DNA from: an uncultured Mailhella sp.
GTDB lineage: Bacteria > Desulfobacterota > Desulfovibrionia > Desulfovibrionales > Desulfovibrionaceae
Length of the DNA: 8,769 nt
Reading direction: 5' to 3'
Assembly: GCF_905187505.1 (NCBI RefSeq)
Contig: NZ_CAJJIC010000098.1
Location: 1 to 8,769, forward strand
Part shown: positions 1 to 5,999 of the stretch, in pieces
Layout: the number at the start of each line of letters is the position of its first letter
Position numbering within the stretch: the stretch's first letter is position 1
The notes under the pieces: generated by a model
The model's database searches: none
Told to the model about the DNA's origin: nothing
The model's input: the letters and a program-made list of their open reading frames with translations, nothing else
Position numbers and translations under genes: made by a program

Positions 1-55
1 TTCATCTCGGCTCCGCTCTGGTGCTCGACGACATGCTTCCCCCCTCTTCCGTGAC
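1..55 (+). repeat. Direct repeat copy 1 (55 bp, within RNase E/G gene)
   Basis: Bases 1-55 are identical to 310-364. In frame they encode I/HLGSALVLDDMLPPSSVT, a short hydrophobic motif in an otherwise charged region. The left boundary is cut by the window edge, so the repeat may be longer. The offset is 309 bp (103 codons), which preserves the reading frame. Confidence 0.95.
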
Positions 56-2651
56 GAACGAATCCACAGGCTCCGAAGTCGTCGATGAGCCGAAAAAAAC
101 GCGGCGCACCAGAAAAAGCGCGGCCAGGGCCGAAGAAAAGTCCGCTGCCGGAAACGCGCAGGAAAGCCCCGCCGAAGAAAGCGGCAAGAGCACTCCTGCC
201 GCTGCGGAAAAAAAGCGCCGCACGCGCCGCGCTCCCCGGAAGAACGCGCCGGAAGCTGAAGCGCCAGCCGAGCAGAGCGCCCAAAACACCTCCGAGGAGG
301 AAAACGTCATTCATCTCGGCTCCGCTCTGGTGCTCGACGACATGCTTCCCCCCTCTTCCGTGACCTCGGAAGACACGAACGACTCGCAGTCTCTCGCTCA
401 GAACGAGGCTGCCTCCGCTGCCGACAAAAAGCGCAGCGAACGCCGCTCCAGAGCAGCCGTCGAAAGCAGGCAACCCGAAGCTGAAACCGCGTCCGGGCAG
501 CCTTCGGACGACGACAACATCGGCAACCGGGCCGACGCGGCAGACAAGACCGAAGAAAAGCAGAACGAGCAGGCCTGGTTCGACGACGGCATCGTAACCA
601 ACATTCTGCCCTATCCCGGCGAATTTCCCGAAGACGGCCGTCAGCATTCCCGGTCCCGCAGAAACCGCAGGAACCGGGATGCACAGCCCGTGTCCAACGC
701 TTCTCCCTATCTGTCCGGTTCCTACCCTCAGGGCTTCTACGATCAGTCCCAGGCCATGGTGTCCGACACGCCCTTCGGCAACCGGAAGAACCGCAACAAC
801 CGAAAGAACCGCCGCAACACGCAGCCTGTTCCCGTCATTCCTGAGGACTTCGACTTCAACGCCGCCATGCTCAACGACAGCGTGCTCGGCGTGGCTCTCG
901 GCCGTCGCGACGAAGAGTTCATTCCCGAAGATGACGGTCCGCAGCCCGCGCTGCCCGGTCAGCCCGTGGCACTTCCCCTTGCTTCCGGCGAAATGGCCGA
1001 AGAGGATCTCGCCGCGCTCGACGCCGCCGTCAACGGCAACCGCATCGACATGCCCTCGCCGACCGCCCAGAAGGAAGGACGCCAGAACCGCAGGAACAAA
1101 AAGCAGAAGGAAGAACGCGCATCTGCCGTCCGGAATGAAAAGAAGGCCGAGGTCGAAGAAGCCGCGCATCCCCGCCGCGTGCTCTATGTGAGCGTCGTCC
1201 CCGACGAACAGGTGGAAGTCGTCATTACCGAAGACGGACAGGTCACCGAATACTTTGTGGAAATGGCCCATCAGGTAAAAATCCGGGGCAACATCTACAA
1301 GGGCGTCATCAACAACATCGACACCAACCTTCAGGCGGCCTTCGTCAACTTCGGCAACGGAAAGAACGGCTTTCTGCAGATCGACGAAGTGCATCCCGAA
1401 TATTATCTCGTGCCGCACGACGCCTCCCACGGCCCCAAGTATCCTCCCATCCAGAAGGTGCTGAAGGTGGGACAGGAAGTCCTGGTGCAGGTGGTCAAGG
1501 AACCCTCCGGCTCCAAGGGAGCCTTCCTCACCACATGGATTTCCATAGCCGGGCGCTTTCTCGTGCTCACGCCGGGACAGGAGCAGATCGGCGTTTCCCG
1601 CAAGGTGGAAGATCCTGAAGAGCGCGCCCGCCTCAAGGACCTCTTGAACGGCATTCAGCCCGGCGAAAACATGGGCGTCATCATACGCACGGCCAGCGAG
1701 GGAGCCAGCAAGGCCAGCATCCAGCAGGATCTGCAGTACCTGAAAAAGCTCTGGAAGGACATCCAGAAAAAGGCGCCCACGGAAAAGTCTCCTTCCCTCA
1801 TTTATCAGGAAGCCGACCTCGCCACCCGTTCCGTGCGCGATTACCTCTCCGAGGACATCGTCGAAATATGGACGGACGACGAAGCCACCAAGGCTCGAGT
1901 GGAAGACATCGCCAGACTCATCTTCCCCGACAGAGCCGGCGAAATCGTCAAGCTGCACAAGGATCAGCGCCAGAGCCTCTGGGAGCGCTTCAACCTGCTC
2001 AAGCAGCTGGAAACCGTGACGAGCCGCGAAGTTGTGCTGCCCTCAGGCGGCCGCCTCGTCTTCGACCAGACCGAAGCGCTCATGGCCATCGACATCAACT
2101 CCGGCAAGACGCAGGGAAAGACCAACTTCGAAGCCATGGTCTTCCGCACCAACATGGAAGCCGCCGAAGCCATTGCCCGGCATCTTCGCCTTCGTGACAT
2201 CGGCGGACAGGTGGTCATCGACTTCATCGAAATGCGCGACAAGAACCACTGCCGCGAAGTCGAGCGCACCCTGAGAAACGCCATGCGCAAGGATCGCGCC
2301 CGTCATGACGTGGGCCACATGAGCTCCTTCGGTCTGCTGGAGCTCGTGCGCCAGCGTACCGGAACATCGGCCATTTCCATTTCCTGCGAGCCCTGCCCCT
2401 ACTGTCACGGCACGGGCGTGCGCCGCAACATGGAATGGCAGTCCCTGCAGGCGCTGCGAGATCTGCAGAGCAAGCTCTGCCGCAGCCTCGACAACGGCAA
2501 GAACAGGAAGAACGACAAGTCTTCCGAACCTTCCACCTTCATCTACGAAAGCGATACGGAGCTCGCCCTGTACCTGCTCAACCGCAAACGCGACCGCATA
2601 GCCGCGCTTGAGGAAAAATACGGGGTACACATAGAAATCCGGCTGAAGTAA
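1..2651 (+). CDS. rne: Ribonuclease E/G family endoribonuclease with long N-terminal extension (5' partial)
   Basis: This is a single-strand-specific endoribonuclease of the RNase E/G family, acting in mRNA decay and rRNA processing. The frame is open to the left edge, so the start is upstream; the GTG at 21 is an internal Val inside a repeated motif. Bases 3 to about 1170 encode a low-complexity, charged, probably disordered extension with Lys/Arg-rich and Arg/Asn-rich clusters (about 88-120, 210-246, 649-680, 778-816, 1081-1110). The catalytic core begins near 1173 with RRVLYVSV and an S1-like segment (NIYKGVI, AAFVNFG, NGFL). An Arg-Thr pair at 1686-1691 matches the 5'-monophosphate sensor. 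The metal-binding aspartates are in DINSG (Asp at 2091-2093) and VVIDFIEM (Asp at 2220-2222). The Zn-link CPYC has Cys at 2394-2396 and 2403-2405. The protein ends soon after the small domain (LALYLLNRKR), so it lacks the C-terminal scaffold of E. coli RNase E. It could be named rng; the family is certain, the symbol less so. Confidence 0.95.
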   Translation, partial: HLGSALVLDDMLPPSSVTNESTGSEVVDEPKKTRRTRKSAARAEEKSAAGNAQESPAEESGKSTPAAAEKKRRTRRAPRKNAPEAEAPAEQSAQNTSEEENVIHLGSALVLDDMLPPSSVTSEDTNDSQSLAQNEAASAADKKRSERRSRAAVESRQPEAETASGQPSDDDNIGNRADAADKTEEKQNEQAWFDDGIVTNILPYPGEFPEDGRQHSRSRRNRRNRDAQPVSNASPYLSGSYPQGFYDQSQAMVSDTPFGNRKNRNNRKNRRNTQPVPVIPEDFDFNAAMLNDSVLGVALGRRDEEFIPEDDGPQPALPGQPVALPLASGEMAEEDLAALDAAVNGNRIDMPSPTAQKEGRQNRRNKKQKEERASAVRNEKKAEVEEAAHPRRVLYVSVVPDEQVEVVITEDGQVTEYFVEMAHQVKIRGNIYKGVINNIDTNLQAAFVNFGNGKNGFLQIDEVHPEYYLVPHDASHGPKYPPIQKVLKVGQEVLVQVVKEPSGSKGAFLTTWISIAGRFLVLTPGQEQIGVSRKVEDPEERARLKDLLNGIQPGENMGVIIRTASEGASKASIQQDLQYLKKLWKDIQKKAPTEKSPSLIYQEADLATRSVRDYLSEDIVEIWTDDEATKARVEDIARLIFPDRAGEIVKLHKDQRQSLWERFNLLKQLETVTSREVVLPSGGRLVFDQTEALMAIDINSGKTQGKTNFEAMVFRTNMEAAEAIARHLRLRDIGGQVVIDFIEMRDKNHCREVERTLRNAMRKDRARHDVGHMSSFGLLELVRQRTGTSAISISCEPCPYCHGTGVRRNMEWQSLQALRDLQSKLCRSLDNGKNRKNDKSSEPSTFIYESDTELALYLLNRKRDRIAALEEKYGVHIEIRLK
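310..364 (+). repeat. Direct repeat copy 2 (55 bp, within RNase E/G gene)
   Basis: This is the second perfect copy of the 55-bp unit seen at 1-55. It is preceded by an acidic stretch (SEEENVI) and followed by diverged sequence (SEDTND rather than NESTGS). The lack of any synonymous difference suggests a recent duplication, gene conversion or strong constraint. Confidence 0.95.
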
Positions 2652-2655
2652 CATG

Positions 2656-2690
2656 AAGGCCCCGCCTCACTGGAGACGGGGCCTTTCTTT
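2656..2690 (+). terminator. Intrinsic terminator after RNase E/G gene
   Basis: A GC-rich stem, AAGGCCCCG (2656-2664) with CGGGGCCTT (2677-2685) and a 12-nt loop, is followed by a T-rich tract (to 2690). It starts four bases after the RNase E/G stop codon. It ends only 11 bases before the start of the next gene, so that gene needs read-through or a promoter inside the RNase E/G coding sequence. Confidence 0.85.
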
Positions 2691-2701
2691 CAGGATGCTC
2701 C

Positions 2702-3205
2702 ATGCTGAAAAAACTGCTCATCGTCGTCACTCTCGCCCTCTGCTGTTTCTACGTCCATCAAAGGCAGCAGAAGGAAATTCCCGTTCCCTCCTCCGCCTCC
2801 CGCGAGATCAACGACGCGCCGCTGAGGAATCTGGAAGGAAAACTTCCTCCCGTCATCTTTGAAAAGGAAATACAGCCCATCATCGAACGAAACAGACGCG
2901 TGGGCCTCACGCCGGAAGAGCTCGACGAGCTTTTCGACAAGCTGGAAACCATAGGACGCGCACTCGGAGACAAGGCTACCGAAGCCGTGAATCAGGCGGG
3001 GCACACCATTGCGCCCGACCTTTTTCCGAGAAAAACGCTGATGGAACACTCGGCGGATGCGGCGCAGACACTGGCCCATGCCGCAAAAGAAGGGGCCAAG
3101 GCCGGTCTGCCCGTGCTCAAAGAAGCGGCGGTGGACATTCTTCGCGCACTGGCCTCGGCGCTTTCGTTTCTGCTCGACAAGGCAGCAGATCTGCTGCAGG
3201 CATGA
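2702..3205 (+). CDS. Small membrane-anchored or secreted protein of unknown function
   Basis: I do not recognise this 167-residue protein. It begins MLKK followed by a hydrophobic segment (about residues 5-18, LLIVVTLALCCFYV) that looks like a signal anchor or signal peptide. LALCC is a poor lipobox because Leu precedes the first Cys. The rest is predicted outside the cytoplasm if the segment is an N-in anchor. It has a proline-containing linker, a charged helical stretch (about 52-90, rich in Glu/Arg/Leu) and an Ala-rich amphipathic C-terminal half (about 118-166), so it is probably all-helical. The ATG has a short AGGA (2692-2695) at 6-nt spacing. Codon pattern and protein-like composition, plus flanking terminators on both sides, support a real gene. 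Its position directly after RNase E/G may be coincidental. Confidence 0.75.
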   Translation: MLKKLLIVVTLALCCFYVHQRQQKEIPVPSSASREINDAPLRNLEGKLPPVIFEKEIQPIIERNRRVGLTPEELDELFDKLETIGRALGDKATEAVNQAGHTIAPDLFPRKTLMEHSADAAQTLAHAAKEGAKAGLPVLKEAAVDILRALASALSFLLDKAADLLQA

Positions 3206-3290
3206 CACGCGCATAGCGCTGCTATGGCCGGGGCGGCTCATCCTTCTTGACCGGGCTCCGGCCCTTCAAGCCGACACGCCTTATCCCGAC

Positions 3291-3334
3291 AAAAAAGAGC
3301 GGGGCTTCTCTTTCTTGAGAAGTCCCGCTCTTTT
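3291..3334. terminator. Strong bidirectional intrinsic terminator
   Basis: An 18-bp stem with one G-T wobble (3293-3310 with 3317-3334) closes a 6-nt loop TTTCTT. The stem is flanked by TTTT on the plus strand and by A6 (3291-3296; U6 on the minus transcript). It lies 86 bases after the stop of the 2702-3205 gene, which it probably terminates. It would also stop any minus-strand transcription arriving from the right. Confidence 0.9.
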
Positions 3335-3711
3335 CATGCCTGACGGCGAACACGGACCGAATGCACCGAAGGGCAGACCATCCGCGGCCGCGCCGACCTT
3401 TCCTTCCGACGCGACCGGGCAGTTTCATCACAAAACGCCCCCGGGCATGACGCGCCACGCCGTCCCAGTTTTTCATTCCCGGCCATGAGAGCCGCCCTGC
3501 CGACTCAAAACAACAAAAGCGGCCATGCCCGCTCTTCTCTGCAAAAGCAAGGAAGGCCCCTGCCGGACAAAATATCCCTTCCCGCAACCCGCAGTACCGA
3601 CGTTCACATCGCCCCTTGCTCAAAAGATGGAACTTCTTCCGTCTGATGCCCCTCAAGGCGCGTGAGCCCCTGCAAAACGCCCATCTGAACAGGCTCCGCA
3701 TCCTTCCTCAA
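3335..3711. other. Gene-poor intergenic stretch
   Basis: I find no convincing gene here. Open frames on both strands give Arg/Pro/Ser/His-rich translations with no recognisable motif and no good ribosome binding site. The DNA is GC-rich with short imperfect hairpins only. Confidence 0.6.
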
Positions 3712-3743
3712 GGAAGGCCGGCTTCTTTCGAAACCGGCCTTCC
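3712..3743 (-). terminator. Putative terminator of the Ros/MucR-family gene
   Basis: A perfect 10-bp stem GGAAGGCCGG / CCGGCCTTCC (3712-3721 with 3734-3743) encloses a 12-nt loop containing the palindrome TTTCGAAA. It lies 40 bases beyond the stop of the minus-strand regulator gene. Only two T residues follow on the minus strand, so it is a weak or factor-assisted terminator, or a 3'-end stabilising hairpin. Confidence 0.5.
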
Positions 3744-3783
3744 CGTGAGAGGAATGATGAAAAGAATGCATGGGGCCGCTGCC

Positions 3784-4203
3784 CTACTTCGCCGCCGCTT
3801 CACGAGCCATGGCGCGCTTTTCCCAGAGCTTCATGTCCTTCATCTTCTGACGACGGGCGCGCTGCAGTTCCTTGCAGGTGAGAGGCGTACCTTTCTTGAA
3901 GCCCCACTTCGCACGATAGGAGGCGGCATCAAGCCCATGGAGGATAAGATGTTTCTTGGTAATGACCTTGAAAGTCTTGCCGCATTCAAGGCAGACGATG
4001 CTCTTTTCCTTGATGGAACGCTTGGGATCAATGGCAGGAGCCTCAGCGGCAGGGCACGCTTCCTCGGTTTCTTCACAGCAATCCAGCTTCTTCAGCTTGC
4101 TGGACAGCGAGGAAATCATTTCCGCCATTTCATCTTCGGACATGACACGGACGGAAGCCTGTGCCTTGACCAGTTCTATGGCATGTTTGAGATAATCTTC
4201 CAT
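3784..4203 (-). CDS. Ros/MucR family zinc-finger transcriptional regulator
   Basis: This is a 139-residue cytoplasmic DNA-binding regulator of the Ros/MucR family, whose members bind AT-rich DNA and act as pleiotropic regulators. The N-terminal half has a helical stretch (about 1-40) and an acidic linker with Cys42, Cys43 and Cys50. The zinc-finger region is VCLECGKTFK...KKHLILHG (Cys71, Cys74, His85, His89), followed by the family signature YRAKWGFKKGTPL (about 96-108). A basic helix QRARRQKMKDMKLWEKR ends the protein, which has normal family length. The start is well supported: AAGGAGGT at 4208-4215 (minus strand) lies 4 nt from the ATG. It is a single-gene unit with an AT-rich upstream region, which fits autoregulation known for the family, though that is inference. 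The spacing Cys74-X10-His85 is one longer than in Agrobacterium Ros, and no His sits five after His85. Confidence 0.93.
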   Translation of the reverse strand: MEDYLKHAIELVKAQASVRVMSEDEMAEMISSLSSKLKKLDCCEETEEACPAAEAPAIDPKRSIKEKSIVCLECGKTFKVITKKHLILHGLDAASYRAKWGFKKGTPLTCKELQRARRQKMKDMKLWEKRAMAREAAAK

Positions 4204-4215
4204 AGAGACCTCCTT

Positions 4216-4263
4216 GTAAGAAAATAATATATCAGATGTAAACGCAATTCAGACTTCTGTCAA
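4216..4263 (-). promoter_or_regulatory. Putative promoter region of the Ros/MucR-family gene
   Basis: The upstream region is strongly AT-rich compared with the rest of the window. On the minus strand it contains a perfect TTGACA (4263 to 4258) and a TATATT (4231 to 4226). The two are 26 bases apart, too far to be one sigma70 promoter; with a 17-nt spacer the -10 would be the poor TACATC (4240 to 4235). A promoter is likely here but its exact elements are not settled. AT-rich sites like this are also what Ros/MucR proteins bind. Confidence 0.4.
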
Positions 4264-4285
4264 ATGCATGAAAGAAAAAAGAACA

Positions 4286-4328
4286 CTAAAAAAAATAAAA
4301 GACCGGGCACTCATTTTGCCCTAGTGCC
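4286..4328 (-). terminator. Intrinsic terminator-like element upstream of the Ros/MucR-family gene
   Basis: On the minus strand, overlapping hairpins GGCACT/AGTGCC (4323-4328 with 4306-4311) and GGGCA/TGCCC (4317-4321 with 4305-4309) are followed, after four or five bases, by TTTTATTTTTTTT (4300 to 4288). This would stop a minus-strand transcript arriving from about 4550, just before the regulator's own promoter region. Confidence 0.5.
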
Positions 4329-4550
4329 GCAATGAAATTCACCCATGCGTAACCTCGCCTCAACGACTCTTGTCCAGAAAAACGGTCAGAAAGAGAAAAT
4401 GACATTCCCATTTCATATACAAGGCTCTTCAGCCGGGAATCTCCGCGTATGCAATGGGTTGCTGCGTATGCCGTGCTCGACGTATCCGTCACATTTGTCC
4501 CTCCGACCAACGTTCTCCCTTCCCCTTTCACGTGCAGGAAAATGTAATGC
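4290..4550 (-). ncRNA. Candidate small RNA between a promoter-like and a terminator-like element
   Basis: A sigma70-like promoter (4557-4586) and a terminator-like element (4286-4328) on the minus strand would delimit a transcript of about 260 nt. It matches no RNA family I can recognise: no 6S, SRP, tmRNA or RNase P signature is visible. An 88- or 93-codon frame covers the same bases, with an ATG at 4552 or TTG at 4567. It has no good ribosome binding site for the ATG, and its last codons are made of the terminator T-run. I therefore favour RNA over protein, with low confidence. Confidence 0.25.
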
Positions 4551-4556
4551 ATGGGG

Positions 4557-4586
4557 ACTATATTCAATATTCAAACCTCATCGCAA
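4557..4586 (-). promoter_or_regulatory. Sigma70-like promoter candidate
   Basis: On the minus strand, TTGCGA (4586 to 4581) and TATAGT (4562 to 4557) are separated by 18 bases. The matches to consensus are 4/6 and 5/6. Transcription would start near 4550 and run toward the terminator-like element at 4286-4328. Confidence 0.35.
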
Positions 4587-5116
4587 TAACAAGACCGCTC
4601 AAAAATCAGAAGGCCACTTCACGGATTCCCGCTCCCGCCCGAAAGCCTGCCGCTTCTGCCGCATGCTCCGCCTGCATCGGATCATGGTTCGTCTCCCGCG
4701 CGCCGATCACTAAAAAAGCTTCACATCGCCTCCGGCTGAAAACATCCCTTCTGCCGCTCATTTCCGGGCTGTTTGTCCGAATCATGAATCTCCGGTCACA
4801 AAATTTGCAAAACAAGCGGAAAACGCCTCTGAAGTACCGTAATCAGCATCATTCATAAAACATCGAAGCGGTTCTTCTGCGCCTATGAACGTCCAGATTG
4901 CCCGGGGCATGGAACCGCCCCGTGGACCGGATGCCCAATCCCCCCGCGTCGGAGCGGGCTTCCGTCACTCCCCTGCTGACAAACGGCATGGCAGCGGCAG
5001 CGTTTTCCGCAACGGCCTGAAAACGCCGCAGGATGACGCACATCCTTCTCCCCGCGCCCTTCTCGCAGGGGAAATTTTTTCGTCGGAAAACGGACCTCAG
5101 CCGCCTCATGCGACGC
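4587..5116. other. Intergenic region without a recognisable gene
   Basis: No open frame here looks like a real protein. The translations are Arg/Pro/Ser-rich and lack motifs or ribosome binding sites. Visible structure comprises a CGGGGC/GCCCCG hairpin (4903-4908 with 4917-4922), a perfect GCGTTTTC/GAAAACGC inverted repeat (5000-5007 with 5019-5026) and a plus-strand terminator-like hairpin (5050-5080). Confidence 0.55.
5050..5080 (+). terminator. Orphan plus-strand terminator-like hairpin
   Basis: CCCCGCG (5050-5056) can pair with CGC-A-GGGG (5064-5071, one bulged A) around a 7-nt loop. AAA and T6 (5075-5080) follow. No plus-strand gene is seen upstream, so it may be fortuitous or may end an unrecognised short transcript. 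Confidence 0.3.
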
Positions 5117-5143
5117 AAAAAAAAAGGAAGGCTGACGCCTTCC
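5117..5143 (-). terminator. Intrinsic terminator of thyX
   Basis: On the minus strand, GGAAGGC (5143 to 5137), loop GTCA, GCCTTCC (5132 to 5126) and then T9 (5125 to 5117) form a compact, classical Rho-independent terminator. It lies 25 bases after the thyX stop codon and probably ends the ruvA-ruvB-thyX direction of transcription. Confidence 0.9.
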
Positions 5144-5168
5144 CTTCAAACCGACAGCTTTTCCGCCG

Positions 5169-5900
5169 TCAGCGACGATCAGGAAGCGGATAACGCCCGC
5201 AGGTGAACTTTTCCCCTTCGGGACAATATCCGAGCCTCTCACACCGCGCCCCTGCATGACGGAACACTTCCGGAAGCACTTCCCGGCACAGGCCGAGCAT
5301 GGTGCGCGCCACGCCCCGGATTTCCCACTGGGCCCTGGTGCAGCAGCGATGCTCAAAGAAATTGAGCAGAGTACGGCAGTTCATGGTCACCACGATGCTG
5401 GACGCCGCAGCCTGAGGAAGCACGAACCGGGCGTCTTCGCAGGACGAAGCCCTGCGGCCGTCCTCTTCGAGCATTTCCTTGAGGTCGCGATACGCGCTGC
5501 CCACCTCTTCCATGAAGCTCAGAAAACGGGCCTTTGCCCTGGGATTGGCGGCAATGGAGGGCGGCATGACATAGTTCATGTTAGAAGCGTCCACATAGCG
5601 CTGGCTCTGCTGCGAGTAGCTGGCAATGCGATGTCTGACGAGCTGATGCGTAAGAGCGCGCGACACCCCGGAAACGGCAAAGGTAAAGCTTACGTGTTCA
5701 ATGGGGCTGGCATGCCCTGAGGCCATGATGCCTTCCACAAAGGCGGCCTGCTTTTCGCGCGTGATGTCGCCGGCAAGAAGGCGCGGCCACATATCCGCCA
5801 CGTCTCCGGCGTGATAGCACTGACGAAAGGCGGCATAAATGAGAGAAAGCGGCTCCGGCGTATGAGCCAGAAGCTCCACGCGGGCTTTGACTTCGGACAT
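5169..5900 (-). CDS. thyX: Flavin-dependent thymidylate synthase ThyX
   Basis: ThyX makes dTMP from dUMP using methylenetetrahydrofolate as the carbon donor and FAD/NADPH for reduction, replacing the unrelated ThyA. The 243-residue protein has the defining RHR-X7-S motif (Arg89-His90-Arg91 ... Ser99, within RHRIASYSQQSQRY). It also has the conserved C-terminal RCCTRAQWEIR segment (about 185-195), which supplies nucleotide-binding residues. The end, GYCPEGEKFTCGRYP, carries Cys226 and Cys234, a tail seen in several anaerobe ThyX proteins; a metal- or redox-related role for it would be speculation. The start is set by AGGAGGAG (5904-5911, minus strand) close to the ATG, and by a normal family length. 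ruvB ends 99 bases upstream in the same direction with no clear terminator between them, so co-transcription is possible. Its own terminator follows at 5117-5143. Confidence 0.97.
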   Translation of the reverse strand: MSEVKARVELLAHTPEPLSLIYAAFRQCYHAGDVADMWPRLLAGDITREKQAAFVEGIMASGHASPIEHVSFTFAVSGVSRALTHQLVRHRIASYSQQSQRYVDASNMNYVMPPSIAANPRAKARFLSFMEEVGSAYRDLKEMLEEDGRRASSCEDARFVLPQAAASSIVVTMNCRTLLNFFEHRCCTRAQWEIRGVARTMLGLCREVLPEVFRHAGARCERLGYCPEGEKFTCGRYPLPDRR

Positions 5901-5903
5901 GTT

Positions 5904-5931
5904 CTCCTCCTGTTCGCCGGGCGCGGCGAAC
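5904..5931 (-). promoter_or_regulatory. Hairpin abutting the thyX ribosome binding site
   Basis: On the minus strand, a perfect 8-bp inverted repeat GTTCGCCG/CGGCGAAC (5931-5924 with 5919-5912, tetraloop CGCC) ends exactly where the Shine-Dalgarno AGGAGGAG (5911-5904) begins. The stem does not include the Shine-Dalgarno bases. It could help keep the site open, stack on the initiation complex or serve as a protein-binding element. Confidence 0.45.
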
Positions 5932-5957
5932 GACGCGTTCCCCGAAAGGCACGCGGC

Positions 5958-5969
5958 ACATCATGATGT
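5958..5969. repeat. 12-bp perfect palindrome in the ruvB-thyX gap
   Basis: ACATCATGATGT is a perfect palindrome in the 99-base gap between ruvB and thyX. It is an operator-like shape, but no known regulator site is recognised. The same gap has two copies of ACGCGTTC (5933-5940 and 5985-5992). Confidence 0.4.
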
Positions 5970-5999
5970 TCATGGCCAGCGGCAACGCGTTCAGGAAGC

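Noticed and set aside
21..23. GTG at 21 as the start codon of the RNase E/G gene
   Set aside because: The same Val codon occurs inside the second repeat copy (330-332), and the frame is open from base 3. The true start is therefore upstream of the window.
3616..4227. 203-codon plus-strand open frame
   Set aside because: It lies antisense over the Ros/MucR-family gene, which has a clear motif set and a strong ribosome binding site. No family resemblance is seen in the plus-strand product.
4226..4263. TTGACA plus TATATT as one promoter for the Ros/MucR-family gene
   Set aside because: The spacing is 26 bases, well outside the 15-19 range for sigma70 promoters. The boxes cannot belong to a single promoter.
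4286..4567. 93-codon minus-strand open frame (TTG or ATG start)
   Set aside because: It ends in a terminator T-run (codons for FYFF), and the ATG at 4552 lacks a ribosome binding site. The promoter candidate would start transcription after the TTG. Not excluded, but not supported as a gene.
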